A DNA stretch of 64,000 bases from Psococerastis gibbosa (GCA_963971405.1 OZ020487.1:18201344-18265343), one strand, 5' to 3'; positions 1 through 12,734 are shown, counted from the first letter of the stretch. The notes: a model not told the origin generated them from the sequence alone. Program-made: numbers and translations.

Positions 1-553
1 AGCGGTACAGTATGAGTTAGAGAAATTATTACAAAATTATTTTAGATTATAGCAATGATTTTTTGGTTTTCGTACGAAAGTGGAACTTCGAATATCGATA
101 TTATGGGGGTTTTCACGTGTTAAGCCATAGAAAACCGCTAAAATACAACATACTATAATAATTTGTGTAATACCCTCGCGTAATAATAAAAATTAAAACC
201 CATTAATTGTAGGGTCATGCAGATAAACAGGGCTTGGTCTTTCAGTCTCATTAAATCTGAAGCACATTATCAGGAGTGGAAGTTTAAAACTCATAAAACT
301 CTTACAACACAAAAGGCTAAGACATTTTCAGGTGAACAAAATGAAAATTGCGGATGTGGTATTTTAGAACAAAAGCTCGTTCCCCGCCGAAAACAATGGC
401 GAATTTGCATCAGAAGGGAAAACCTTTGCCAAGCCCAGGACAAGTTATTGCGAAAATGTCAGCAACTGACGACCAAGATTAAGATTTTCTCCTTTTTTGC
501 TGCCCAGATTTTATTCGATATTAAGAAAAAGCTGGCCGTTACCCCTGAATCCA
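1..553. other. AT-rich sequence, no recognised gene
   Basis: A 115-codon open frame at 217-564 (+) is rich in Lys, Thr and Gln. It has no motif I recognise and no upstream or downstream exon signals, so I treat it as chance. Nothing else stands out. Confidence 0.5.
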
Positions 554-881
554 CCCCAAAATAGGTTGGTTGATATTTTTTGTATTTAATTTAAGACATA
601 TCGTACGTTATAACTATTTGGTCGGTTCAATTAGCACAGGACTTTTTCATACATGGTATACATTTAAAAAAATGTTTTGATTCAGGGGTTTTCCCGTGAA
701 ATAGATAGGGAACAAAAATTTTTCGAATTATCAGATTCATGGAAAAAATTTAACAATAAAAATGATGAAAAATAAAATAATATTGTGTATGAAATAATCT
801 TCTACCAATTTAATAGACCAAATCTTTTGTAACTTCAGTAGATTTGTGTATATTAAAATTATAAACCAACCTATTTTAGGG
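554..881. repeat. Inverted-repeat-bounded element (MITE-like)
   Basis: An 18-bp sequence at 554-571 reappears as its reverse complement at 864-881 with one mismatch, enclosing about 290 bp of AT-rich DNA without coding capacity. This is the form of a small non-autonomous DNA transposon. I see no clear target-site duplication and no second copy in the window, so the superfamily is unknown. Confidence 0.45.
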
Positions 882-1273
882 TAGCCAATGTCAACGTAAT
901 GTCATCTCTTAAAGCAGTCGATGTGGTAGGTTCCTGGGTTAAAATTTAAAATGGTATACAGTAACCACCAATAGCCATAAGTTATAATTGGAACGGGCCC
1001 GCGCCTAGACTTTTATACAGTAAAATTCTTTACGTCCGTGAATCTTTGCAGATATTGATTGCGAAATATTTTCTGCTGTGATCTTGGTATAAAATATAAC
1101 CCAACTTCGACATAGGAAGACTGGAAGAGAATGTGGTAAATGTCAAAACCATTACAAGCAAAATCCTATTAAGCTGACTTTAAAGGAGTTCACTTTGAGA
1201 CTAAAATTTTCCCTTGTAATTATGGAAGGATAGACTAACGTACGTACACCAAAACACCTTGGTCACAGTTATT

Positions 1274-1461
1274 CAAGGCCGTAGCCAGGGGGGTTCCTGT
1301 GCGTTAAACCCCTCCCCCCCCCCCCGAAATATAATGGCTTGACACTAGATAGAATTGGATTTTGGTGAGAAAAATAAAAACTACTATGTAATATCCAATA
1401 AAATTTCTGACCACCCCACCCCCCCCCCCCCCCCCCAAAGAAAATCCCAGCTACTGCCTTG
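1274..1461. repeat. MITE-like element with C-runs
   Basis: The left end CAAGGCCGTAGCCAGG and the right end, read on the other strand as CAAGGCAGTAGCTGGG, form imperfect terminal inverted repeats. Long C runs lie just inside (about 1308-1325 and 1418-1436). This resembles other elements here that begin with C(A)GTGGCGTAGCC-like ends. No flanking duplication is convincing. There is no coding potential. Confidence 0.45.
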
Positions 1462-1800
1462 GTAATTTGGTAATTAGTCCCTATTTCATCTACTGATCAC
1501 ATTCGGTGTGAACGTGGAATATGCTGGTAAAGAACTTTTATTTTTGGTAAGTTAAGTTACCCAAAAGACAAAATATAAACTACGCTGATCTGAGCAGAAT
1601 AATCACAGTTAGTTGACTGAAGCATACTGTTCAAGTGTTATGCGAAAAAAAGTCCTCTTAGAAATGATGTATGCGATAGAGTTTTCGTATGTATTGTGTA
1701 TCGTTTGTAAGATGACTGTTCTTCGCGTAATACTCACACAGTTTGTCTCATTTTACTTACCGTCATTTTTCTGTTGTATGGCTCAACTCATTATATTTAT

Positions 1801-2430
1801 TGCTTTCCAATTTATACGTAGTATAAATAAGCTTTGTGATGGTCGAAATTTTCGATTCCGAGATTTCAACGGATTTACACGTTTTGAGGTCCCAGGAACC
1901 CAAAAAAGTGGTTTTTACGAAATGTCTGTCTGTCTGTGAATCGATTTCCGGGCAAGCTACTCGGTCGATTTTGATGAAATTCTGAATGTACGTTCACAAA
2001 ATTCATACCTCAAGACCGTTTTTATTTTTATTTTGGGCCAACTCAATTTGGGGGGGTTTTATTCTCAAAAAACTCCATAAAAACGTCTAAAAACATTATT
2101 TCTCAAAAACGGCTCCAACGATTTCTTTTAAATTCTCATATATTGTAGTCATCATTAATGTTGACAAAATGCGGGGGGTCGCTTGCCCCTTGATAGTTTG
2201 CTTCTGGGGGTTAAAAAAATAAAAATAACTACATTTTAATGAAAAATGACTAAAAAATAATATTTCTGCGAAACCTTTCTATCGATGATTTCTACCTTCA
2301 GGCATGTTTTAGGTGATAAATTGAGTAACGAAACCGGATAGGTTGCTTTCCCAAAAAAATATTTGGTTTTGCACAAAAAATTATTTTTTGAAAAAATGAT
2401 AGAAAATTCGCGCTCAAATGCATTGCGTGC
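1801..2430 (+). repeat. Dispersed repeat, copy 1 of the 'GTCTGTCTG' family
   Basis: This copy aligns over about 600 bp with 16774-17402: same start GCTTTCCAATTTATAC, the stretch TTCGATTCCGAGATTTCAA, a GTCTG microsatellite, then GATTTCCGGGCAA and a G-run. A shorter diverged relative lies at 12735-12930. Frames inside are short. Only the left end is shared exactly with the second copy; the right end diverges after about 2430. Confidence 0.75.
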
Positions 2431-2627
2431 CCTGCCATTATTGCTGTGTGATAATTAATGCGTTTGTCTGACCTATCTAGAATTTATCTCACGAAATAAT
2501 AATATTAGTGTATTATCTATACACTATACAAATCACGTCTTACTAAAATCGTAAAATACCAGAGAAATACTAGGCTATAAAATGGCTAAAGTAGGTCTAA
2601 AGGTAAGCAGCCTGCTATACCGAAGTA

Positions 2628-2939
2628 CAGGCGCGGTTCTAGAATGAGACCAAGGAGGGGGCTAAGTTATGAAACGGGGCCCGGGGGGCTCCCCCGGGGG
2701 GAAATTTATGACGAATAGAGCTGAAATATTGGGGTTTTACGAATTTTCAGAACAATAAGGGTTCTATATTATAGGTAATTAATTCAACTGAGCACAATGG
2801 GGGCCCGGGGGTTTCCCCCGGGAGAAAATTTGTGAAAAATAGGACTGAAATAGTGGGGTTTTAATAGTGGGTATTTTGAGGAACCTAATGGGGTGGGGGC
2901 TATAGCCCCCATAGCCCCACCCCCGTAGATCTGCGCCTG
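2628..2939. mobile_element. hAT-like MITE with 8-bp TSD
   Basis: The element starts CAGGCGCGG and ends with a TGCGCCTG-type complement (short terminal inverted repeats with CAG...CTG ends). It is flanked by CCGAAGTA (2620-2627) and CCCAAGTA (2940-2947), an 8-bp direct repeat with one difference. Eight-bp duplications are the hallmark of hAT transposases. The 312-bp interior holds two GGGCCCGGGG-type blocks and a palindrome around GGGGGCTATAGCCCCC, with no reading frame, so it must have been moved in trans. Confidence 0.7.
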
Positions 2940-2947
2940 CCCAAGTA

Positions 2948-5833
2948 CATATTACCTTAATTTTGTTTATTGCTATTGATTGAAATTGAGTTGAAATACA
3001 TTATAAATATTAGCTACATTCCTTGCCTCTAACTATGATATCTGGTTGTTTCTTCATACACCTGTTGGTTTTCCGAATATACCCTTTGCTCATATTTGCA
3101 TTCGTATACGCTCAATTGTAAATTCAAGCTGGAGCTCTAACATGGTTGAATAAATCGCCGCTCCGAAACTTGCGTCATTTCATATTTATTTTCCATTTCC
3201 CGATTTCATTTCTGAAAAATTATATTTTGTAATTTGCTGGGGCAACAGACGCACGCCAGCCTATAACCACCTCTCATTTTTTTTTTTTTTTAAACTTTCA
3301 ATCCAACCAAATGAAACCTTCAATACGAGCAGTTATTTGAATGTTTTGCTTAAATTTGTTGTGGGATGTTAGAGTAGCAAATTGGAATTTTTGTAAACTA
3401 ATAAAAATTAGTTATTTAAAGGGCGAATCTCTGGCGATATGTCCCACTAATGCAGATTCTGTAGTTTAGTTTTAAATAATTGTCCTATTAGCAATATATA
3501 CTAGTCTATGTAAATTCAAGGCTATGCCCATTTCAATATTATGAGAAGCCGTACATAATTACTTCCATTGGAAGGTTTTGACTTTTGAGTTATTTTGACA
3601 ATTTTTAACTTCACTTATCATCAACTTTGATAGCGAGGACGTAGCATGCTTGTACTGGTGCGCGTCTCCACTCGTACACCATGCGATCGCCGGCGTGTTG
3701 TAACTCAACACGAGTACTAACTTACAGAGGCGACTGAAGAGCTGACATTAATGAAATGTCTTGTATGCTATTAACATTTAAAACAATTTAATTCATTATC
3801 AAGTCGTTATTTGCAATATGAATACATTTATTTATGGCTTGATTTTATGGAGCCTTTAATTGTAACTAACTCTTTACTTTTAAAAACCTAATAAATTTAC
3901 AGATTCTTTTTTACTTACTGATTGATTTCTTTTTACGAACCAAGCATAAAGTTGTCTCGTTCAATATCCATAGAACTCCATTCCTTTATGATAATGACAT
4001 CACCTCTTTGTCGGGTTGTTCCTCTTTGAGGGAAAAGTTAAAATCCTCGTCGTTTCCCTTCGTGTGTGTATCTCTCATTTGCCGGCAACAACTTTACTTC
4101 TCGTTTCAAGTCTTGTCACCAACTTAAAAGATCCCGAGCCTTCTCCAGCCTTTTTTTCATCTTTGTCGTCAGGCAAAGTTTTCTGGGACAAAGTTGTGTT
4201 ACGAAGTTTTAGCTTCTTATACTCGTTTTTATCCCGAGGGAATTTCAGATTGACGAACACCATCTCTCAAAATAAACTTGATAAAGTTGAAAACAGCCCT
4301 CTTTATCCTTTCAAGTTGCAATGTGGGCGCGTGAGAATCAGATGCATCACATTTTAACTGTCATATACTCTATATATACGATACGTCTTATGTATATGAA
4401 ATAGATTGGTACATATTGATCTGGATCTAGATAGAAAATTCGTGTATTTCCCAATCTCAACAAATCAGATTGGCACTTATAGAGGAACTCCATTCTTATA
4501 ATATTGCCCTAGTATAGTTATTGTACTATATTACTATACTATATAATATATAAGACAAGTATAGGTGGTTAATCTCTCAATTAAAAATGTAGCAATAATG
4601 GCAATGTAAAGAACTGTTATATTAGCTTTACGCTACTGGAAGATCAGAACACAGCAGCGACTGCAGCGTGCAAAAATCAACCAATCAATCAGAAAAGCTA
4701 GAGAGCTGAAATTTAAGAACAAGGGCTGAGAAGTTTGTCGAGTGGGTTTTTACGACACAGCGAAGTAATAAATTTTCGAGAAACCTTGTTTTCACATTGA
4801 AAAATGAATGAGGACTTCCAGAGTTGTTGATTTAGAACCTTTCAAATAATTAACAGATCTCACTTTTCAGATTGAGTAGAAATTGAAAATCAGGTCCCCT
4901 TCAACACAGCTCTCAAGGAATATTAATCGCATTTGGTGTTCACCGTGCTAATATTGGTTATATTTTGCATTTGTCACCTCTGTAAAAAATGTACCTATGC
5001 AATTTTGCAAACTGCGCTCTTGATTGTCGTTCCTAGTCATAACTAAATATTAACATAGCTGGATGAAGGCCTGTGGACGCCAGTGTTGACACTTCCAAAG
5101 CTATTTTTTTATATCAAGTCGCTCTTTTTACTGAGTGTACAATATATAATAATATTTTTTCTTAAATTACGCCATGGCAGTTTGGCAGAAGGTTTCCCCC
5201 ACTAGCTTTCTCGCAGCCCAATGGAACACAAAATCTGGTGAACCTCTGCTATTACCGAGAGCTAGGGTCGTCTCTGTGTTCTCTGTCCATATTTTCTTCC
5301 CGGAGGTCATACAGACGACAGTTAGATTCCACTGCTACACTTACATGTTGAAGGTGCATTTTTTGTAGGGTGTATACGTACAGTATTTTATTTTCATCAA
5401 TATCGTTGCCATGAATTTTCTAACTTTTTTGTGCCCTTTGAGATCTTCATTGTCAGTTAGTAAAGATACAATAATTTTTGTAGTTCGTAGTCTTCTGTTG
5501 GTCTCCCATTAGAGTGCCTAAGTGTCGAATATGCCATGTGTTCTGAAAATTCTTTCTGTAGTCCTTTCCGTATTATTTCTTTTTTTATTTCAAACTTATG
5601 CTGGGACTACAAGCCCTACTCGTTTGGTTCGTGTTAGAGAGGCTGTGGCAGCCTGGCCTGTTGGGGAGACTACTGCTGGCGAGGAAAATACGCGTGTGAG
5701 CTCATCGACAACTCACGATACAATAATAAAATACAGGGTACAAGACACAAGAAAACACAATACTTACACAAAAACTATACATCTAAAACTGTACTATCTT
5801 ACAAGCTAAACATATACTCAACATACAGACATA
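2948..5833. other. AT-rich sequence without recognised gene
   Basis: Apart from a dispersed repeat around 3640-3775 there is no feature I can support. Open frames at 4016-4357 (+) and 4075-4263 (-) overlap each other on opposite strands and match nothing I know. A 95-codon frame at 5522-5809 (+) opens with a hydrophobic stretch resembling a signal sequence, but has no recognisable mature domain. Confidence 0.5.
3640..3775 (-). repeat. Dispersed repeat D, copy 1
   Basis: It contains AACTCAACACGAGTACTAAC followed by TACAGAGGCGACTGAAG. The same block recurs at 12545-12680 in this orientation and at 47120-47300, 50580-50690 and, partially, 61295-61365 in the opposite one. In longer copies a T/A-run segment and GTATCCGAT lie upstream. 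Class unknown; possibly a SINE. Confidence 0.65.
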
Positions 5834-5877
5834 GACCCTGGGTGGCTGGTGGCCCACCCTAGCTACTACCCAGGGTC
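5834..5877. repeat. Short perfect hairpin
   Basis: GACCCTGGGT (5834-5843) and ACCCAGGGTC (5868-5877) are perfect complements enclosing a 24-nt loop that itself contains a GGTGG/CCACC pairing. It could be a decayed transposon end or a chance stem. Confidence 0.5.
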
Positions 5878-6960
5878 GTTCCTAGGTTCACTCCCTCTTA
5901 CTTCTCTATTTTACGGTATATGACCGTAACAGTTCGTGTCTTATAGAAAAGTATCATATAGAAAAGTGTCCTATAGGCCTATGAAAGGTCCATGAACCTT
6001 TCCTAATGGGCTGGTCAATCCGTTTCTTCGTTACCTGAGACTCCTCACAAAAGTATTAAGTATGATAGGTACGCAACAAAGTTTTGGGTACCATACCTAA
6101 TTCATACATAAGGGCTAATTGTATCTCAAGAGAACGACCCATGGCAGAAATGAATGGAGGCAACGATGGAACGATTTGCTGCAAACCAATCGACATTCGA
6201 CTTGTGAAGAAGACCTAATTTATACAGTTTCATGACGTCAGCCGTCTGTAATAATAAGTGAAAAGTTATTATTTTGAAATTAAAATTATTTCCCTACGTT
6301 ATATCCACACATCGTTGCGTAATTCCACCAGGACTCATGAATTTGTTTTCCCAATTTGAACATTTCCTCTGCGGTGCGGAATGTGTGAACAAATAATTCA
6401 CATCCTTTACCCTTTCTATACTCATTGCGCAGCTTATGGGCGTACGGTACGTCAGCTTATAATATTGTATGAAAATAGAGAAATAAGGATTTATAAAATA
6501 AATAAATAAATATAAAATATAAATAAATATAATAAATAAAATAAATTTTCAAGACAATTAATATTAAGACCTAAACACATGTCAAGACTATTATTATCAC
6601 TATTTGAGGTGCTTTCTATGGACGTATGCAGGTATGCTTACTTTACAGTGGTCAATCGAACCCCTACAGATTATCGGAAATTATTGGCATTGTTTCGCTC
6701 GAACTTTTATACACCTGGTACTCGTTCTCGACACAAACGGTAATACATATTACAAGATTGCCGTTCACGCAATGTAACAGGCGAAAACATGAATTAATAA
6801 AGTTTGAGTACAAGTCCCGTGCAGAGAAAATGTAGAGTTGAAAATTGCCACCTCCTGATCACCATAATCTCCGTGAGGTTTAATTTTTTGTATAATGTAT
6901 ATTGTAATAAAGCTATGAAAGGGTTGTTCTATTCGAGTTATATAGAGGACTATTGTTGAT
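5878..6960. other. AT-rich sequence with an A-rich microsatellite
   Basis: AAAT/AATA microsatellite tracts occupy about 6496-6546. A dispersed sequence (family E) sits near 6745-6815: ACGCAATGTAACAGGCGAAA, with relatives near 12050-12090 (-), 40795-40850 (+) and 47005-47065 (+). No gene recognised. Confidence 0.6.
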
Positions 6961-7023
6961 AAGCAACATCTGGTCCTTCAAGCCGGATGCTGCTTATCCG
7001 GCTCGAAGGACCAGATGTTGCTT
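6961..7023. repeat. Near-perfect 28-bp stem hairpin
   Basis: The 28-bp arm 6961-6988 is complementary to 6996-7023 with a single mismatch, leaving a 7-nt loop. A transcript would fold into a 63-nt hairpin of small-RNA-precursor size. The arms contain CTGGTCCTTC and are far more GC-rich than the flanks. It could be a minimal fold-back element or a recent inverted duplication. I cannot tell whether it is expressed. Confidence 0.8.
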
Positions 7024-8573
7024 ATTTAGAATATGGTAAATTAATAAAGATATTGAATGAAATACAGATATTAATAATTATAATCCCAAATAAAACAGAA
7101 TATGACACATGCGTGTCCGTTCCCGTTGATGGCTTGAGCCTAAATCTTCCATGATTACATTATTTTCAACAGCTAATATTTCAAACATAACATCAAAGGT
7201 TTTTTTAAATTTCTGTTGAATTTTTACATTGCGCGAAATTAGAGCTCCTATTAATTTATATCTGGAACATTGGATGAAACCTATTGTTTATATAGTATGT
7301 GATCGAGAGGTTTGAATTGGAAAGTGACAAAGAATAGGGCCTGCTCATAGAGTGGTTCACACGGATGTACACTTCCTCAGACAGAAGTAATTCTTTTGAA
7401 ATCTAGTCTGCCTTCGTATCTTTGTCAAATAGACTTATACTTGGTGTCGCCTATCCAAAGATAAACGATCAACATTTAAAGAATTTGAAGCAAAGAAGCA
7501 TTGTGCAAAAAGAAGAAGATGTGGCAGAGATTATGTTGTTCGGGATTTTCTTGTGAGAAAAAGTAGACGTAGATATATGGTGGGCAATGAGTCCGACCCG
7601 ACAGACGCTGAAAATGGATAAGGAGAATGATGAGTTGAATATTTCATTGCAAGCATTTACTTCTCTTCAGAGATGAAATGTTGCAACTCGTGTGTGTTTT
7701 GACGCAGTTTTTCTGCAATGACATTGCTGCATGTATTAATGGGATTTACATATGCTCCGATCTTTTTCATCAGATGGGCGTTTTGCGTCAGCGTTACGAA
7801 TGTTCTGGCCTCTTTCGTACTACTTACCAATTCATAGGGGAGATTCCGTGGCGCTGACGGTTCTTCTGTTGTATTCATTGCGGTATCAGTGTATATTTCA
7901 GCTTAAATCTTGCATACTTAATTAATTAATTAATTTCATACATGTCTATACAAAGTAAGTTATGTTCGGCGTGTTAGAAAAAGTAACCACAATAATCTTC
8001 CAATGTGTAAAAATTAACAGTGTAATAAATTAATCGTTTGAATCGATTGTTGGTTCACGACAGCCGGCAGCCGCAAGAAATAATAGGCTACTTGACAGTT
8101 GTAGCAATAAAAAAATGTGAAATATGCCAGATAACAAGGTAGTTTACAGGTTCACAATAGTAATGCGTACATTAAGTTTTATGCATGAAAAATTGTAAAT
8201 ATTAAAAAATAAAAAATGGCGTTTTTAATTGTGGCAAAACGTCGGCAGACATGGGTGCAAGAAAATGACGTCACATTCCGGATATAATAAATACTAGTAG
8301 GCTACAAGTACTCCTTTCTTCTCCATTCGCGGCATCACAAATGACGTCACATTCCACAGTTATGTGAACCCCTTTTAACTATTAATTTGAAGCGGAAAAA
8401 TTTATAATTTAAAGGGAAAGGTATAAAATATTATGCATTTAATAGATTTCAATTAAGAGAGCTATTATGGCCACCATTTCAACAAGAAGATGGGTATATA
8501 CTGAGATACGAAGGGTTCTTCAAGAACATCATTGAGGCACCAACTCAAGAGGACGAGACGACAGAGGAAGGAG
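7024..8573. other. AT-rich sequence; one small unassigned frame
   Basis: A 73-codon frame at 7657-7878 (-) has a balanced, charged composition and is followed by a stop, but I recognise no family and see no partner exon. The rest, including 8040-8460 with several TGACGTCA octamers, shows nothing I can assign. Confidence 0.45.
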
Positions 8574-8693
8574 TACCTAGAGGATGTCATGAAAGACCTA
8601 GGGTTTGACACCTACAAAGGACTAAAAAGGACCACACAAGACAGACAAGAGTGGAGAAGAAGACTACAACATTCGCTGCAAATCAATCAATAG
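8574..8693 (+). pseudogene. LINE reverse-transcriptase C-terminal tail fragment
   Basis: The frame starting at 8574 reads a short tail with YLEDVMKDLG followed by RTTQDRQEWRRRLQ, then stops at 8691-8693. This layout (a DV..D+G helix, then a TQDR..WRR segment close to the stop) is the usual C-terminus of RTE-like endonuclease/reverse-transcriptase proteins of non-LTR retrotransposons. Upstream, 8490-8573 looks like the same protein in a shifted frame with an in-frame stop, so this is a 5'-truncated, mutated copy. Family assignment rests on motif resemblance only. Confidence 0.55.
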
Positions 8694-9261
8694 ATTGCAA
8701 CTCAAGAAGGAGAAGATTTCAAAAATTGTTATGTAGATTGCAGGTAAAACGATACTAAGTATATCGCTGGTCTGTAGGACTATGATCGACAATCTGTGTC
8801 ACTCAAGGATTTTTGTTAAAATTTGGAAGCCTACTCCTAAGGTACCAATTACCATACGATACAGTTTTATTTTGCGAAGGACCTATTCAATGTTGATTAA
8901 CATCCTTGGAGCATAATTTTGGGTGTCTGCTCATCCTTAAACTTAATTTCCGAAGTCCGTAACGCAAACTCATTTCGAATTCAAAGGCACGCGCTCCGGC
9001 CTTAAATTAATTTCTAAAGGCTGACTGATTTCCAAATATAATACCTACGGCACTTAAGATTCCAACTTAGTGGTGAAAGGTCAAAGGTGACATGTTAATT
9101 AACTGCTAAGCCTTTGATAATATACTTACAATTATACGGTAGTCAATGTCGCAGTATTTCTCTAATGAAATTTGTATAGAGGTTAGTGATATTATGCACA
9201 ATTTAAAATGAGAGAAACAACAAAAGTGGATTAATTTATCGTAAGAATAATTTCATCGTAA
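8694..9261. other. AT-rich sequence, nothing recognised
   Basis: No long frame, repeat or RNA signal noticed. Confidence 0.5.
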
Positions 9262-9423
9262 GGCGGGTATTCCACATACGTCAATCATCAATGAAAAATT
9301 GAAAAATGACGTTTTAGCCGACATTAAAGACATACTAAAAATTCTGCTACCACGTCAATTTACGTCATTGTTACGTCATTTTTCAATTTTTCATTGACGA
9401 TTGACGTATGGGGAATACCCGCC
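9262..9423. mobile_element. Harbinger-like palindromic MITE, copy 1
   Basis: The ends are GGCGGGTATTCCACATACG and its near-complement, flanked on both sides by TAA (9259-9261 and 9424-9426). A 3-bp TWA duplication with GGC-type ends points to the PIF/Harbinger superfamily. The 162-bp element is almost entirely self-complementary and carries ACGTCAAT/TTGACG blocks plus a core shared with the other copies (CTGCTACCACGTC). Copy 36663-36825 is nearly identical. Confidence 0.8.
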
Positions 9424-9426
9424 TAA

Positions 9427-10360
9427 GACCGGAAGACCCGTTATTCGTCAAATGGTAAATAGAGACAATGTTTTTTTTTTTTTCAAAAGTAAAACAGCTT
9501 CAAGTACAGCAAATCACAAGTGAAGCATTCTGTGACTTTATTGTGCCCTCTAGACGCAATTTAATTAATTGATACGTTTTAAGCCCCTATACCTACCTAC
9601 CTACCTTCTACAGCTACAACATGTTCGAAAAGAAATAAAGTGTAAAATTATATATTAGGCTATTTTTTGGTGTTTCCCTCCTATATTTTGTAGAAAGGAT
9701 GCCTCATCCTCAGTAATGCAATTAATTTAAAGGGTTTACTTTTAAATTGAAAATTACAATAAGTAAATTGTAGGTCTACCAACCTCACATTGCAACATTG
9801 CATCGTGCCAATGCGTTTATTAATTTTCTTAGCATTCTAGGCATGCTAAGTAATGATACATTTCATATTACGTGAATTTCTTATTGGTTTTTGAATCAAG
9901 GAAAAAGCCCCATAAGTAGTCAGCAAAAGGTGTTTATACGGTATTAAAAATACTAGTATTCGTCCAGAGTCCTTTTATGACGATTATTTTTAATCTTAAT
10001 CTGGGATAAAAAATTTAAAGAAAATAATTTTAGACTTGAAGGTGCTATTCAACATTGCGTTGTTTATATTTTTAATCCCAAGAATAATTTAATACTAAGT
10101 GGCATAGCAGACCCGCAGAGATTTTAATTTTATGGCAACTGGTAGGATTTACAAACCCATAATCGTTCAATATTGCCTCAAAACCAATTTTATTTTAATG
10201 TAAAAACCAATGAAGATGAATTTTCTTTAGAATGGCTGAAAATGATGAAAAACGTTACTTCAAAGACTGAAAGAGAATGTATTGGGGAAGCAGTAATGAA
10301 AAATAATGTTAGGCACCGCCGTACAATTTCACCTTATTTATTTCTTATCAGCTGCTCTAA
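9427..10360. other. AT-rich sequence, nothing recognised
   Basis: An open frame begins at 10173 and runs into the MITE, so its C-terminal half is transposon sequence. No independent gene evidence. Confidence 0.5.
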
Positions 10361-10502
10361 GGCGGGGTTTCCACATACGTCAATGGTCAATGGTAAATAT
10401 GGTTTTGACGTGGTAGCAGACATTTTTAGCATGTCTTTAATGTCTGCTAAATAGTCAATACCACTTTTACCATTGACCATTGACGTATGTGGAAACCCCG
10501 CC
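10361..10502. mobile_element. Harbinger-like palindromic MITE, copy 2
   Basis: Ends GGCGGGGTTTCCACATACG, flanked by TAA (10358-10360) and TAA (10503-10505). Arms contain GTCAATGGTCAATGGTAAAT and its complement; the centre has GACGTGGTAGCAGACATT. It is closest to copy 3 at 32168-32282. No coding capacity. Confidence 0.82.
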
Positions 10503-10505
10503 TAA

Positions 10506-12544
10506 TAGCAACTACTCTTTTTAACAGGCTAGTGAAGCTACGGTGCTCATATAGTTCCAGTTAAACGTTGTTTTTTAATCATAATCTTGGTCAATTTTCC
10601 TTCAATATTGCAAGAATATGCTAATTAAAGTTCTAAAATGTTAGCACCTACCGGAATAAATTTTAAAAGTATAACATTAATTTAAATTTAACTATTAAAC
10701 TTTTTTCTAAGTAAGAATAAAATTCAAGAAATGTTCCTTGCGTTCAACCAGCAAATGGTGGAGGTTTAACACTGTTTTTCTGATGCCGATATATACCGTA
10801 TTACCGTCTCATTACATACTATACAAGGGGAGTTATCAAGTACAGTATGAAATATCATTGAATATTCTAGAGTTATTTATTTATTTTTCTAATAGTGATT
10901 CATGGGTCATGCCCATTTTACAATTTTCATATTATATATATCATATCATCATATAATATTTTACACATAAACTTAATAATAACAAATAAAAACTACATCT
11001 AAAAATACAACAAATTAATTGTCCAACGATAATGGAATGTAAGACTAGGGTGAACAGGTTTATGGCATATTCAATGGTAACATTTATCATCAGACCAACA
11101 GGCGTAGCACGTACGGTAAAGGATAACTTATCGTGGAAGAATAGTGAATTATCATGACAAGCCACAACATCAATTTCTTTACAGGAATTAAAGCGAATTA
11201 AAAATTGAAATTGATTGCAGATCATTGTTATATATGCTACTAGTAGGTGGAACATTTCTTCAGGGCCCTATTGTGTCAACATGACAAAACCGTTGAATGA
11301 CGCATGCTTTGAAGTGGGCTAATTTTACCACCAAATTGTCAAAATAATTCCTCGCGTAAGTTATTCTAATTCATTGGTGCTGGGCCTGCATCAATTCATG
11401 AATTAAGTTACAATTATTCCCGTTTCGACATACTTTAGACTAGGCATCCCTAACTGAACTAAATAATGTAAACCTGACGTAGCCCACGCATTATTATTTT
11501 GACATTTTTCCATGAATGGTGATACAGACTTTTGGTTGGCCAAGGTAGTTTGATGCTCACAAACAATCACATTGAACTGCACTTTGCTTTACTAAAAAAC
11601 TCCAGTTAAAAAATAGAAAATCCTTCTTAATAAATTGGCATCCTCGCCTTTTTGCTGTGGGACAAAACTCCCATGTGTGTCCAAGAGAAAATTGCTTATC
11701 GCAGAATAAAACTTTTGTAATAGATAATGATTAGTGACTTGATTGAAGTTACATAGTACCTAAGCGATCAAAGTTGGTGATTGGGGAGTGATCCCAAGAG
11801 AAATTAATCTCCCCACTGTTTTCAATCTCATCCCAAAATTGAAAGATATAAACAAAATCAATTAGGCGACAGACTATTCAAAGTTGAGTTACTAACAGTT
11901 AAACAAAAAAATGTATTGCACTATTCCTGTAGTACTTATAATTGAGTGTGCATTTTGGGTTAGATTGTACCTCTGTTTACCTTCAACAATTGAGTTGTAT
12001 ACATTGGCCCACCACCTATTTCAACTGTCCGGACAGTTCACGTTATACTCTTTTCGTATTAAATTATACTTTCGCCTGTTTCATTGCGTAAGCTACTCAC
12101 AGCTTGCGGTTATCGCTTATTGTAGCCGGTCTAGGCTGACATCGAGGACTTAAACAATTTGCCAATGGCTCAAAATTCATATGGGAACAATAAAAACTAT
12201 GTCCGAAATCCATGGGTCGTTGGCATTGAGCAAGGGACCCATGGGCCACTATAAATTGACCTGGGTCCATAAAAAGTCCTTAAAAAATATAATCCAATCC
12301 TCTCTGAACATTTAATAAGTGGAAGAAGTATTGTCACTAATTTTTCACTAATACTTTGTTGAAAAATTAGTCTTCACAGATGTATCTTAGAACAGGTATA
12401 AAAATCCAAAGGAATTATCTGGTACAGTAGGACTAAATTTTTAAGTTAGGAGTGGTTGTGTACGACACCCATGGAAATCTATTGATAACGGTTCCATGGA
12501 AAACGCTCATACTTTGGATTAGTTCGATTTTGATGGCGAGTTGG
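10506..12544. other. AT-rich sequence without recognised gene
   Basis: Several frames of 70-104 codons on both strands have low-complexity, hydrophobic composition and no motif. Around 12050-12090 (-) lies a diverged family E repeat. Nothing else is supportable. Confidence 0.5.
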
Positions 12545-12680
12545 TAGCGTTCTTGGACGTGTGTCTCTGCAAGCCATGCGTGTCGTAACTCAACACGAGT
12601 ACTAACCTACAGACGCGACTGAAGTGGTCAATCGGATACATTCCTTAAATTGTTTGTATGCAATTAACCGTTTTTTTAAA
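12545..12680 (-). repeat. Dispersed repeat D, copy 2
   Basis: Shares GTCGTAACTCAACACGAGTA and CGCGACTGAAG with 3640-3775, and the reverse complement with 47120-47300, including the T/A-run segment. Confidence 0.65.
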
Positions 12681-12734
12681 AAAAAGTTTGAAATCATAAA
12701 ATAAATCATTTTGATCACGGTGTATCAATTATTG

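Noticed and set aside
1308..1436. Long C or G homopolymers as biological signals by themselves
   Set aside because: They recur only in decayed repeat elements and are prone to sequencing error. I kept them as element features only.
4016..4357. Gene on either strand at 4016-4357
   Set aside because: Overlapping frames on both strands with Ser/Phe-rich or Lys-rich composition, no homology I recognise and no splice context.
6225..8350. Several TGACGTCA octamers (near 6233, 8268, 8342) as CRE promoter elements
   Set aside because: No gene or transcription start nearby. The word also occurs within repeats, so the sites carry no weight alone.
10173..10454. Protein-coding gene at 10173-10454
   Set aside because: The C-terminal half is translated from the palindromic MITE; the first half has no motif.
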